From Candidatus Gastranaerophilales bacterium (GTDB taxonomy: Bacteria > Cyanobacteriota > Vampirovibrionia > Gastranaerophilales > Gastranaerophilaceae): DNA of 39,922 nt. The translations under genes and the position numbers were made by a program. Shown here in pieces: positions 1 to 7,721 of the stretch (within the stretch, counting starts at the first letter, position 1; every line of letters begins with the position of its first letter). Location: contig CALUTG010000011.1 of assembly GCA_944323615.1 (NCBI GenBank), positions 1 to 39,922 on the forward strand, read 5' to 3'. The notes under the pieces are model-generated. The model was not told where the DNA came from and did not search any database. It saw nothing but the letters and a program-made list of their open reading frames with translations.

Positions 1-2
1 CA

Positions 3-1532
3 AGTATAACTTTCCAGAACCTGTTCAGATTATACCCTAAACTCTCCGGTATGACAGGTACCGCAATGACGGAAGAAGCTGAATTCGGTAAAATTTATAA
101 CCTTGAAGTTACTGCTATTCCGACAAACAGAACTGATATCAGGATAGATTATCCGGATGTTATCTACAAAACAGAAAGAGCTAAGTATAACGCTGTAGTA
201 AATGATATTATTGAACAGCATAAAATCGGACGTCCGGTTCTTGTCGGGACAATAAGTATTGAAAAATCAGAATACATTTCGGACTTACTCAAGAAAAAAG
301 GCATAAAACACAATGTACTGAACGCTAAGCAGCATGAAAGAGAAGCTTATATCATTGCACAGGCAGGACGTGTCGGAGCTGTTACAATTGCTACAAACAT
401 GGCAGGCCGTGGTACTGATATTCTGCTTGGCGGTAATGCCGAATATCTTGCAAAAGAAGAATTAGAAAAACACAGAGTATCTCCAGATGATAAAAATTAC
501 GAAGAAATAAAAGACAACGCTCTTGAAAGGGCAAGAAAGATTACGGAAGAAGAACACGCTAAAGTTGTTGAACTCGGAGGTCTGCACGTTATAGGTACAG
601 AAAGACACGAGTCACGAAGAATTGATAACCAGTTAAGAGGCCGTGCTGCCAGACAAGGCGACCCGGGCTCTACAAGATTCTTCCTTTCGCTTGAAGATAA
701 TCTTATGAGAATCTTCGGCGGGGATAAGATTACAAACCTTATGAATATGCTTAATGTAGAAGAAGATATGGCAATTGAATCTTCTCTTATTACAAGACAG
801 ATTCAATCCGCACAAAAGAAAGTTGAAACATATCACTTTGATATTCGTAAAAACGTTCTTCAGTACGATGATGTTATGAATATTCAGAGAGAAAAATTTT
901 ATGCTCAAAGAAGAAAAGTTCTTGAAGGCAAGAATTTAACCGAAGATATTCAATATATGATTGATAAAGAAATTGACAGACTCCTTAAGAGCTATATTAC
1001 TCCGGAAATGAATCCGGAAGAATATATTCCTGAGGATTTGGAAACCCTTATTAAGGAGCTGCATTCAAATATTCCGCAGCTTTCTTATATCTCTATTGAT
1101 GATATAAAACCTTACAGATTCTCCCGTATTTATGAATCTTTAAGAGATGCTGCACAGAAAGCTTACAAAGACCATGAAGAAGAGATAATTAATTTTTATA
1201 ACTCTATTATGGAACAGTACAGCCCTGATGCCGAAAAACAAATTGCCTTCAGTGATAACAATATAATGAGAAGTCTTGAAAGAGATGTTCTTTTAAGAGT
1301 TGTTGATAATCAATGGATTGATCATCTGCATAATATTGATATGTTAAAAGAAGGTATCGGACTAAGAGCTTACGGTCAAAAAGACCCGTTAATTGAGTAC
1401 AAAAAAGAAGCGTATGACTTATTTAATAAAATGATGTATGAAATTCAAAGCAACACCGTAAGATATATTTTCCGTGCAAAATTCGGTATCCAGTTTGTAT
1501 CCGGTGATGAAGTAAACGAAGTTGAATTATAA
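3..1532 (+). CDS. secA: Preprotein translocase ATPase SecA, C-terminal part (5' truncated by window edge)
   Basis: SecA is the cytosolic motor that drives unfolded preproteins through SecYEG. The reading frame is open from base 3 and enters at SITFQNLFRLYPKLSGMTGTA, a conserved SecA stretch, so the ATG at base 51 is internal and the gene begins upstream of the window. Visible downstream are the NBD2 helicase motifs (TNMAGRGTDILLGG; HESRRIDNQLRGRAARQGDPGS) and the helical scaffold/C-domain block (LLRVVDNQWIDHL, GLRAYGQKDPLIEYK). The protein ends at SGDEVNEVEL without the Cys-rich zinc-binding tail of E. coli SecA, as in many other bacterial SecAs. No adjacent prfB or other partner is visible. 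Identification is secure; only the N-terminal half is missing. Confidence 0.97.
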   Translation, partial: SITFQNLFRLYPKLSGMTGTAMTEEAEFGKIYNLEVTAIPTNRTDIRIDYPDVIYKTERAKYNAVVNDIIEQHKIGRPVLVGTISIEKSEYISDLLKKKGIKHNVLNAKQHEREAYIIAQAGRVGAVTIATNMAGRGTDILLGGNAEYLAKEELEKHRVSPDDKNYEEIKDNALERARKITEEEHAKVVELGGLHVIGTERHESRRIDNQLRGRAARQGDPGSTRFFLSLEDNLMRIFGGDKITNLMNMLNVEEDMAIESSLITRQIQSAQKKVETYHFDIRKNVLQYDDVMNIQREKFYAQRRKVLEGKNLTEDIQYMIDKEIDRLLKSYITPEMNPEEYIPEDLETLIKELHSNIPQLSYISIDDIKPYRFSRIYESLRDAAQKAYKDHEEEIINFYNSIMEQYSPDAEKQIAFSDNNIMRSLERDVLLRVVDNQWIDHLHNIDMLKEGIGLRAYGQKDPLIEYKKEAYDLFNKMMYEIQSNTVRYIFRAKFGIQFVSGDEVNEVEL

Positions 1533-1598
1533 TTTTACTAAGAATGCTCTATTCGGACTCTTGCAGGCTTGATGTCGATCTATGTTTATAGTAAAATT
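1531..1598. repeat. Inverted repeat in the secA-punA gap
   Basis: AATTTTACTA at 1531-1540, overlapping the secA stop codon, is perfectly complementary to TAGTAAAATT at 1589-1598. The 48-base interior contains a further small GAAT/ATTC pairing. It could form an RNA stem at the 3' end of secA or in the leader of punA. There is no T-run after it, so it is not a typical intrinsic terminator, and I see no purine-riboswitch core. Confidence 0.4.
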
Positions 1599-1632
1599 TC
1601 CTTTGTTATTATCGTGGGTTTAGGAGATTATT

Positions 1633-2448
1633 ATGCTGCAAAAAACGGTTGATTTTATAAACAAGAAGATAAAAGGCAAGCTTGGAGATTTTATTCCGGA
1701 GGTCGGTATAGTATTAGGTTCTGGGCTTGGCGAACTTGCTGATGAATTCTGTTCGCTTGCAATTCCTTATACTGAAATTCCCGGGTTTGAAGCTTCTACT
1801 GTTTCAGGTCACAAAGGAAGACTTGTCTTTGCTCAAATTAACGGTAAAAATGTTGTAATGATGCAGGGTCGATTCCATTTCTATGAAGGGCATCTTATGC
1901 AGAAGGTTGTTTATCCTGTTAAGGTTATGAAAAAACTCGGGGTAAAAACTCTTATTGTTACAAACGCGGCAGGCGGTGTAAATCCTTCTTTTAATCCGTC
2001 TGATTTGATGGTTATAACAGATCATATCAATCTTATGGGGACAAATCCTCTTATAGGTGAAAATGATGATTCAATGGGAGAAAGATTCCCGGATTTGAGC
2101 AGTATTTACACTCCGGAACTCGTTGATTTAACAAAAAGAACCGCTGATAAACTCGGAATTGATTTACAGGAAGGTGTTTATATTGCGTTCACAGGTCCTT
2201 CTTACGAAACTCCGGCAGAAATCAGAATGGCAAGAACTCTTGGGGCTGATGCCGTTGGAATGTCCACTGTGCCGGAAGCAATTGTTGCAGCCTGGGCGAA
2301 GATGAATGTTATCGGAATAAGCTGTATCTGTAATTCAGCTGCAGGCGTCAGTGCTGCTCCGCTTTCTCATTCCGATGTAATCCATGCGGCAGGTATTGCA
2401 AAAGACAGATTTAAAGTTCTTGTAAAAGAAGTTATAAAAGGGTTATAA
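1633..2448 (+). CDS. punA: Purine nucleoside phosphorylase (trimeric class, inosine/guanosine type)
   Basis: Catalyses phosphorolysis of purine (deoxy)nucleosides to base plus (deoxy)ribose-1-phosphate in purine salvage, in the cytosol. The 271 residues match the usual length of the trimeric PNP family. Visible family blocks are GIVLGSGLG (phosphate loop) near residue 26, SGHKGRLVF near 57, TNAAGGVNPSF near 111, GPSYETPAEIRM near 189 and GADAVGMSTVPEAIVA near 204, followed by ISCICNSAAG with the base-contacting Asn. The ATG at 1633 follows an AGGAG Shine-Dalgarno at 1622-1626. It is immediately followed by the S4-domain gene with no spacing, so the two are probably cotranscribed. The symbol is by family similarity; pupG and deoD-like naming also exists. 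Confidence 0.93.
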   Translation: MLQKTVDFINKKIKGKLGDFIPEVGIVLGSGLGELADEFCSLAIPYTEIPGFEASTVSGHKGRLVFAQINGKNVVMMQGRFHFYEGHLMQKVVYPVKVMKKLGVKTLIVTNAAGGVNPSFNPSDLMVITDHINLMGTNPLIGENDDSMGERFPDLSSIYTPELVDLTKRTADKLGIDLQEGVYIAFTGPSYETPAEIRMARTLGADAVGMSTVPEAIVAAWAKMNVIGISCICNSAAGVSAAPLSHSDVIHAAGIAKDRFKVLVKEVIKGL

Positions 2449-2694
2449 ATGAGACTGGATAAGTTTTTAAAGGTATCACGCTTAATAAAAAGAAGAACTG
2501 TTGCAAACTCTGTTTCCGAGATGGGACGTGTTTTTGTAAACGGAAATCCGGCTAAACCCGCAAAACAATTAAAAACAGGTGATATTATTGAAATAGAATA
2601 CGCATCCGGCAAAGAAAAAGTCGAGGTCTTAAAGGTTCCGGAAGGCAATGTAAGTATACAGGAATCATCAACGCTATACAGAATTATAGAGTAA
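2449..2694 (+). CDS. rqcP: S4-domain RNA-binding protein, RqcP/Hsp15 family
   Basis: 81 residues made almost entirely of an S4 RNA-binding fold: MRLDKFLKVSRLIKRRTVA at the start, then GRVFVNGNPAKPAKQLKTGD and a short basic tail. The family includes RqcP (YabO) of Gram-positive bacteria, which works with RqcH on stalled 50S subunits in ribosome-associated quality control, and Hsp15 (HslR), which binds free 50S subunits. The small size and lack of a long C-terminal extension favour the RqcP type. The ATG directly abuts the stop codon of the phosphorylase gene, indicating coupling within one operon. The assignment to RqcP rather than Hsp15 is inference from length; an rqcH gene is not in the window. 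Confidence 0.85.
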   Translation: MRLDKFLKVSRLIKRRTVANSVSEMGRVFVNGNPAKPAKQLKTGDIIEIEYASGKEKVEVLKVPEGNVSIQESSTLYRIIE

Positions 2695-2706
2695 GGAGCA
2701 TCCAAA

Positions 2707-3123
2707 ATGGGAGTTATTAACGAAAAATTTACTATTAATACTAAAGGAAATAACGATATTATTGATATCACAAAACAGGTTCAAAACTGTGTCTACCAGC
2801 ATGAATTGAAGGATGGGATTGTGTGCGTATCCGTTCAGGGAAGTACCTCCGCCGTTACTACAATAGAGTATGAAGACGGACTTATTTTGGATTTAAAAGA
2901 AGCTCTTGAAAGAATCGCTCCTACAGGAAAAGAATATCACCACGATGAAATCTGGCATGACGGAAACGGGTATGCACACGTAAGAGCCGCTCTTGTCGGC
3001 AGTTCTGTTAATATTGCTCTTGTGGGCGGATTATTGAACCTCGGTACTTGGCAGCAGGTTGTGCTTTTGGATTTTGATAACAAACAGAGGTCAAGAAATA
3101 TAACCGTACAAATTCTTTTCTAA
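2707..3123 (+). CDS. yjbQ: YjbQ/UPF0047 family protein (secondary thiamine-phosphate synthase-like)
   Basis: 138 residues, full length for the YjbQ family. Members form trimers with a conserved metal/phosphate-binding pocket; some can complement thiamine phosphate synthase at low activity, but the physiological role is unclear. Visible conserved pieces are VSVQGSTSAVTTIEYEDGL near residue 40, the His-rich stretch EYHHDEIWHDGNGYAHV near 76, and GGLLNLGTWQQVVLLDFD near 106. Start ATG at 2707 with AAGGAGC at 2694-2700 as Shine-Dalgarno. It follows the S4 gene by 12 bases and probably belongs to the same transcript. Confidence 0.9.
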   Translation: MGVINEKFTINTKGNNDIIDITKQVQNCVYQHELKDGIVCVSVQGSTSAVTTIEYEDGLILDLKEALERIAPTGKEYHHDEIWHDGNGYAHVRAALVGSSVNIALVGGLLNLGTWQQVVLLDFDNKQRSRNITVQILF

Positions 3124-3132
3124 GCTTTGTAT

Positions 3133-3144
3133 TATAATATAAAT
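3133..3144 (+). promoter_or_regulatory. Putative leaderless -10 element of bioG
   Basis: TATAAT at 3133-3138 is followed by exactly six bases and then the ATG at 3145. Transcription would begin at or next to the start codon. No Shine-Dalgarno precedes this ATG. The -35 region is not convincing here. The same spacing recurs at four other gene starts in the window. Confidence 0.5.
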
Positions 3145-3756
3145 ATGAAGTATAAATGGCTTAACATAAAAGAGAATAAAAAACTAATAGTTTTCTTTAA
3201 CGGTTGGGGGATGGATGAAGCTGTTGTAGCACATCTTGATCCTGATGACTATGACGTATTAATGTTTTACGATTACAATAATCTTGAAACTGATTTTGAT
3301 TTTTCGTCTTTGAAAAATTATGAAAAACACCTTGTCTCCTGGTCTATGGGAGTAATGATTGCAACCCTTTTTCCTATAGAATACCTTTCTTCGACAGCTG
3401 TTAACGGAACGCTTAAACCTATTGATGCAGAGTTTGGTATTAATCCGAGAATATATGATTTAACAATAAGAGGATTTAACGAGCAGGGAAGAGAAAGATT
3501 CATAAGAAGTATGTTTGATTCTCCTGTTGATATAAAACTATCCAGAGATATTGAAAATCAAAAGTCGGAGCTTGTTGCAATTAAAAGTTATAGCGCCAAT
3601 TTGGATTTCAAATATACAAGAATTCTTATAAGCGATAATGACAAAATTATTCCAACCCGAAGTCAGGAAAAATTCTGGAATATCCCTGCTAATTTAACAA
3701 GCGGACACTGCCCGTTTTTCCTGTTCAAAAAATGGAGCGAAGGGGTAAATGGGTAA
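3145..3756 (+). CDS. bioG: BioG-type pimeloyl-ACP methyl ester esterase (DUF452 alpha/beta hydrolase)
   Basis: Predicted to remove the methyl group from pimeloyl-ACP methyl ester, ending the BioC-primed fatty-acid detour that makes the biotin precursor. The sequence has the BioG hallmark FFNGWGMDEAVV near residue 16, the nucleophile elbow SWSMGV near residue 66, and a C-terminal SGHCPFFLF supplying the catalytic His. 203 residues from ATG 3145; a TTG at 3127 would add six residues but has no better ribosome site. The last codons and the stop lie inside a GGGGTAAAT repeat tract, so the C-terminus could vary with repeat number. The neighbour bioC supports the pathway; other bio genes are not in the window. 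Confidence 0.88.
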   Translation: MKYKWLNIKENKKLIVFFNGWGMDEAVVAHLDPDDYDVLMFYDYNNLETDFDFSSLKNYEKHLVSWSMGVMIATLFPIEYLSSTAVNGTLKPIDAEFGINPRIYDLTIRGFNEQGRERFIRSMFDSPVDIKLSRDIENQKSELVAIKSYSANLDFKYTRILISDNDKIIPTRSQEKFWNIPANLTSGHCPFFLFKKWSEGVNG

Positions 3757-3850
3757 AGGGGTAAATGGGTAAATGGGTAAATATGGTTAGTAGGTATAGC
3801 AATAAACTACTCCGCTAAATGTAAAAGGGGTAAAGGGGTAGGGGTAAATA
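3742..3850 (+). repeat. GGGTAAA/GGGGTAAAT short tandem repeat with G-tracts between bioG and bioC
   Basis: At 3742-3781 the units GGGGTAAAT, GGGTAAA, GGGGTAAAT, GGGTAAAT, GGGTAAAT follow one another, giving five G-tracts of three or more with 4-5 base loops, a canonical G-quadruplex pattern on the + strand. A second block at 3827-3850 has GGGGTAAAGGGGTAGGGGTAAAT. The two blocks are separated by about 45 bases of ordinary sequence. The first block encodes the last residues and stop codon of bioG; the second lies just upstream of the bioC ribosome site. Confidence 0.85.
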
Positions 3851-3865
3851 TAATGAAGGATAAAA

Positions 3866-4597
3866 ATGAAAGATAAAGAACTTATTCAAAAGCGTTTTAC
3901 TAAAAACCTTTTAAGCTATAACGATCATGCGAGAATCCAAAAAAGGATGGCTGAACGATTAGTAAGTTTTCTTCCCCGCGATCGTTTTGATAATGTTCTT
4001 GAAATCGGCTGCGGTACCGGTTTCCTCACGGAATTAGCGGTTAAGAAATTGAACTATAAAACCTATGCGGCCCTTGATATTGTGAAGGATTGCGAGAGTT
4101 TTATAAATGAAATTGCTCCTGAAATAGAATTTGTTCATGCAGATGTTGAAGAATATCTTGATACACGGGAAGAAAAATATGATCTAATTTTGTCAAATGC
4201 AGTGTTTCAATGGATTGAAGATTTTGAAGGGTTTGTAAAAAAGCTTCTTGCAAGGCTTAACCCGGGCGGAGTTTTGCTTTTCTCAACTTTTGGAAAAGAA
4301 AATTTTCGGGAGATTTATCATATATCTCAAAATACTTTAAAATATTATTCTCCATTGGAAATAAAAGAAATGTTTGAAGAATTTGCCCCTATAGCGGAAG
4401 AAGAAATTCATATTATGGCATTTCAAAATCCAAAAGAAGTCTTAAAACACCTTCATTTAACGGGTGTAAATGCAATAGAGTCCAAGCAGTGGACAAAAGG
4501 CGAGTTTATAAAATTTGAAAATAATTATCTGAATCTTTGCAATTCAAGACCGACACTTACTTACAATCCGATTTATGTAAAATTGCAGAATGAATAA
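3866..4597 (+). CDS. bioC: Malonyl-ACP O-methyltransferase BioC
   Basis: Methylates the free carboxyl of malonyl-ACP with S-adenosylmethionine, disguising it as a fatty-acid primer at the start of pimelate synthesis for biotin. The N-terminus IQKRFTKNLLSYNDHARIQ is the usual BioC lead-in (F..N...Y..HA..Q), followed by the SAM site VLEIGCGTGFLTE near residue 46, an acidic ALDIV near 71 and LILSNAVFQWIEDF near 112, which is typical of BioC rather than generic methyltransferases. 243 residues is slightly short of the common 250. ATG 3866 has AAGGAT at 3856-3861. It follows bioG across a repeat-rich 109-base spacer. Confidence 0.9.
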   Translation: MKDKELIQKRFTKNLLSYNDHARIQKRMAERLVSFLPRDRFDNVLEIGCGTGFLTELAVKKLNYKTYAALDIVKDCESFINEIAPEIEFVHADVEEYLDTREEKYDLILSNAVFQWIEDFEGFVKKLLARLNPGGVLLFSTFGKENFREIYHISQNTLKYYSPLEIKEMFEEFAPIAEEEIHIMAFQNPKEVLKHLHLTGVNAIESKQWTKGEFIKFENNYLNLCNSRPTLTYNPIYVKLQNE

Positions 4598-4706
4598 CCT
4601 CCTTTATACCTCACAATTCATAAAATATAGGACAACCGGTTAATATCCAATATCAGCTTCCATAGTGTAGAATGATTACGATAAGGATAACCTTTAGGAG
4701 AAACTT

Positions 4707-6203
4707 TTGGAAAGTATAAAAAATTCCGCCGCTGATAACCAGAACCTTAACTCTTATTATACAAATATTTTAAGCGTTTTATTCAAGGACTGTCCGGATG
4801 GAATAGTTTTTAAGGATAAGAATTCTAAATACCTTGCTGTGAATGATGCTTTTTTAAAATTTTATAGAATAGAAAATCCTAAGGATTTAATCGGTAAAAA
4901 GAGCTGTAAAACTTTATCTAAAGATAATCTTAAACTGGTTTCGGAAGTTAATTCTGCCGTAGAAGAAGAAAAACAGCCGATAAGTTATATTATGAATGTA
5001 GAATCAGCAAAAGGAACTCCTAAGATTTATAATATTACGACAACTCCCATTCTTGATAAATTGGAATTTTTAGGAACAATCTCTATAGTTAAAGATGTGA
5101 CTCATGAAGAAAGTGTCAAAGAACGATTTGTCCTTAAACATTTTCAACTAAAATCTCTGCTTGAAAATATACCGATGCTTATTTATATGCAGGATAAAAA
5201 TTTGAACTATATAGCTGGTACTAAACCTTCTCTTAATTTTGTTAATGAGGGTTATGATGCTTTCTCAAATATTCATATAGATAAGACCAAAAGCAAAGTA
5301 GAAGATGATGAAGAAAATAATTTTGTTCTTGAGAATAACAAAATTCTTGTGAAAGAAAAAGAAGTAGTTGATTATAAAGGGGTTCCGCATTGGTATAAAG
5401 TTTATAAAGTACCGATAAATGATTTTAATAATGACGTTACCGGAATAATAACTCTTGCAAATAATATTGATGCTGAAAAGCAATTAAATACCCAGAGAGA
5501 AACTTTCGTCGCATCTCTGGGTCATGATTTAAAGAACCCCACTATTGCGCAAATAAGAGGTTTGGAGCTACTCTTAAAAGGAGAGTTTGGCGAAATTTCA
5601 CTTTCACAGCGTGAACTTGTAGAGATGGTTCTTGATTCCTGCCGGTATATGAACGGTATGCTATCTACACTCCTTGCAACATACAGAAACAATGAAGGAC
5701 TTACAAAACTCAATTACAGCGAGTTTTCACTGCCGGATCTTGTTATGGAATGTGTTTCTGAAATGATTTATGTAGCTAAAGACAAAGAAGTCGGGATATC
5801 AATAGATTCAAGTTTAAAACCTGAAACAGTAAATGCTGACAGAGTTCAGATTAAGCGAGTTATTATGAATCTTCTATCTAACGGAATTAAATATGCTTAT
5901 AAAGATAGTATTTTGAAACTTTCTGTATACAAAGAAAATGGAAAAGCTTGTTTTAGTTTTGAAAATAAAAGTCCATATATTCCGGAAGATAAACAGAAAG
6001 CTATTTTTGCCCAGTATGTTACTTATGCTGCTGCGCATAAAGAGCTCGGAATCGGTTTAGGCTTGTATGCCTCCAAAAGGATTATTGAAGCCCACAAAGG
6101 TAAAATCTTTGTAAAGAGTTTTAAGGATGATAAGAATATTTTTGGATTTAAAATACCTTACAAACTAAAAGAGTCTTCTTGGTGCGATGAGGCTTGTTTT
6201 TAG
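4707..6203 (+). CDS. Cytosolic PAS-domain sensor histidine kinase
   Basis: 498 residues without membrane segments. Two PAS-like regions come first: residues about 22-130 (DGIVFKDKNSKYLAVNDAF) and about 150-260 (IPMLIYMQDKNLNYIAG). A HisKA dimerisation domain follows with the H-box FVASLGHDLKNP near 268, then an HATPase domain with the N-box NLLSNGIKYA near 392 and the G-box LGIGLGLYASKRIIEAHKGKI near 448. It would autophosphorylate on the H-box His in response to a soluble signal. The TTG at 4707 is chosen because AGGAG at 4696-4700 is correctly spaced. No response regulator is adjacent, so it is an orphan kinase here. Its 3' end overlaps the convergent phosphohexomutase gene by 4 bases. Confidence 0.9.
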   Translation: MESIKNSAADNQNLNSYYTNILSVLFKDCPDGIVFKDKNSKYLAVNDAFLKFYRIENPKDLIGKKSCKTLSKDNLKLVSEVNSAVEEEKQPISYIMNVESAKGTPKIYNITTTPILDKLEFLGTISIVKDVTHEESVKERFVLKHFQLKSLLENIPMLIYMQDKNLNYIAGTKPSLNFVNEGYDAFSNIHIDKTKSKVEDDEENNFVLENNKILVKEKEVVDYKGVPHWYKVYKVPINDFNNDVTGIITLANNIDAEKQLNTQRETFVASLGHDLKNPTIAQIRGLELLLKGEFGEISLSQRELVEMVLDSCRYMNGMLSTLLATYRNNEGLTKLNYSEFSLPDLVMECVSEMIYVAKDKEVGISIDSSLKPETVNADRVQIKRVIMNLLSNGIKYAYKDSILKLSVYKENGKACFSFENKSPYIPEDKQKAIFAQYVTYAAAHKELGIGLGLYASKRIIEAHKGKIFVKSFKDDKNIFGFKIPYKLKESSWCDEACF

Positions 6204-7675
6204 ACACTAACAGCATTCTTCTTAATAATTTCCAACAGCTCATTGACCATGAGTTCTTCATATCTCTGGGCTGTCTCTTTATTTTCAGCTTCAAACCTCA
6301 GTGTAAACACGGGTTCCGTGTTACTCTGTCTTATAAGCGCAAAGCCGCTGTCAAAAACAATTCTCATACCGTCAAGAGTTATGATATCTTTGATTTTTGA
6401 GCCAAAGAAATCAGGATTTTCTTTTATAACTTTTTCAAAAGCTTCAAGAGTTGTTTTCTTTAAAGAGTTAGGGCAGGATAGTCTCACTTCGCTTGAAGAA
6501 TATACGGAATTGAAAGGTTCTAACATATCAGAGATTTTAAAGTTAGGATTAGATTTTTTCTTCTCAGATAAAATTTCAATAATCCTGCATCCTGCATATA
6601 TTGCATCATCAAATCCGTAGTATCTGTCTTTGAAAAAGGTATGTCCGCTCATTTCTCCTGCAAGCACTGCGCCGACTTCTTTCATTTTAGATTTGATGTA
6701 GCCATGACCGGTCTTGCACATTACTGCAATTCCGCCAAGTTTATCGATTGTATCGTAGAGAACCTGTGAACATTTTACTTCCGATGCAATAAACGGTTTA
6801 ATACCTTTTGCGTTATATTCTTTTATTACACCTTGTGCGTAAATTAAAAGCAGCTTATCTCCTGTGAGAGCATTTCCTTCAGAATCAATTACGCCGATTC
6901 TGTCACTATCACCGTCAAAAGCTATTCCCAAATCAGCTTTATTTTCAACAACAGCTTTTTTAATATCGTGAAGAGTTTTTTCATCACTAGGGTTTGGATG
7001 ATGGTGCGGGAATCTTCCGTCAGGAACTGAATAAAGTTCAATAACTTCGCAGCCGAGTGCTCTGTATAATTTAGGCGCAACAACTCCGCCGGTTGCATTT
7101 GCACTATCTACAACAACTTTTATTCCTTCCCCTATTCTTCCGAAACTCTTTTTCATTGCTTCAATATAATCAGGGATTAAATCATACTCAGTATACGTAC
7201 CTTTTGGTGAAGCCGGCATTTGAAGATTATATTCTTTTTCGGTTAATTCTTTAACCTCTTTTATCTGCTCTTCATTAAGAGATTGTTTTGCATAAGTCAT
7301 TTTTAAACCGTTATACTGGCTGGGATTGTGGCTTGCAGTTATAATCATAGCCCCCGTAACCTGATTATACTTGGTAACAAAAGGCGGAAGTCCGACGACT
7401 TCTGAATAATATCCCAGAGGAGTCGGGGCTAAACCTAAATCCGCAACGTTTGCGCCAATAGATAGAATACCTTCCACTAAGGCTTTTGACAGCGCAGGTG
7501 AATGCAATCGGGCATCTCTGCATACGCTTACCCAGATATGCTCATAATCCTTGCCGGTTTTTTCGGCAAGATATTTAACAAAACCTCTTCCTGTATAATA
7601 GAAAAGTTCTTCTGTTATATTTTCTCCGTAAATTCCTCTTATATCATTCTTTCCAAAAGCTGTTAAATCCAACAT
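6200..7675 (-). CDS. Phosphomannomutase/phosphoglucomutase (alpha-D-phosphohexomutase family)
   Basis: Interconverts hexose 6- and 1-phosphates, feeding nucleotide-sugar synthesis for LPS and other glycans. 491 residues with the four phosphohexomutase domains: the catalytic phosphoserine loop TASHNPSQYNGLKMT near residue 113, the metal loop AFDGDSDRIGVID near 253, the sugar-specificity loop GEMSGHTFF near 339, and a C-terminal phosphate-binding block RQSNTEPVFTLRFEA near 454. The SGH in the specificity loop is typical of PMM/PGM enzymes. ATG 7673-7675 is preceded (on the minus strand) by AGGGAG. A plausible -10 TATGAT lies in the 46-base gap to the next gene. Substrate preference between mannose and glucose cannot be read with certainty. 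Confidence 0.92.
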   Translation of the reverse strand: MLDLTAFGKNDIRGIYGENITEELFYYTGRGFVKYLAEKTGKDYEHIWVSVCRDARLHSPALSKALVEGILSIGANVADLGLAPTPLGYYSEVVGLPPFVTKYNQVTGAMIITASHNPSQYNGLKMTYAKQSLNEEQIKEVKELTEKEYNLQMPASPKGTYTEYDLIPDYIEAMKKSFGRIGEGIKVVVDSANATGGVVAPKLYRALGCEVIELYSVPDGRFPHHHPNPSDEKTLHDIKKAVVENKADLGIAFDGDSDRIGVIDSEGNALTGDKLLLIYAQGVIKEYNAKGIKPFIASEVKCSQVLYDTIDKLGGIAVMCKTGHGYIKSKMKEVGAVLAGEMSGHTFFKDRYYGFDDAIYAGCRIIEILSEKKKSNPNFKISDMLEPFNSVYSSSEVRLSCPNSLKKTTLEAFEKVIKENPDFFGSKIKDIITLDGMRIVFDSGFALIRQSNTEPVFTLRFEAENKETAQRYEELMVNELLEIIKKNAVSV

Positions 7676-7721
7676 TTTATATACTCCCTACTTTAATAAA
7701 ATAATATCATAGAAATATTTT

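Noticed and set aside
1533-1632. Possible purine riboswitch before the purine nucleoside phosphorylase gene
   Set aside because: The conserved core of purine riboswitches is not present, and the only pairing found is a simple 10-bp stem.
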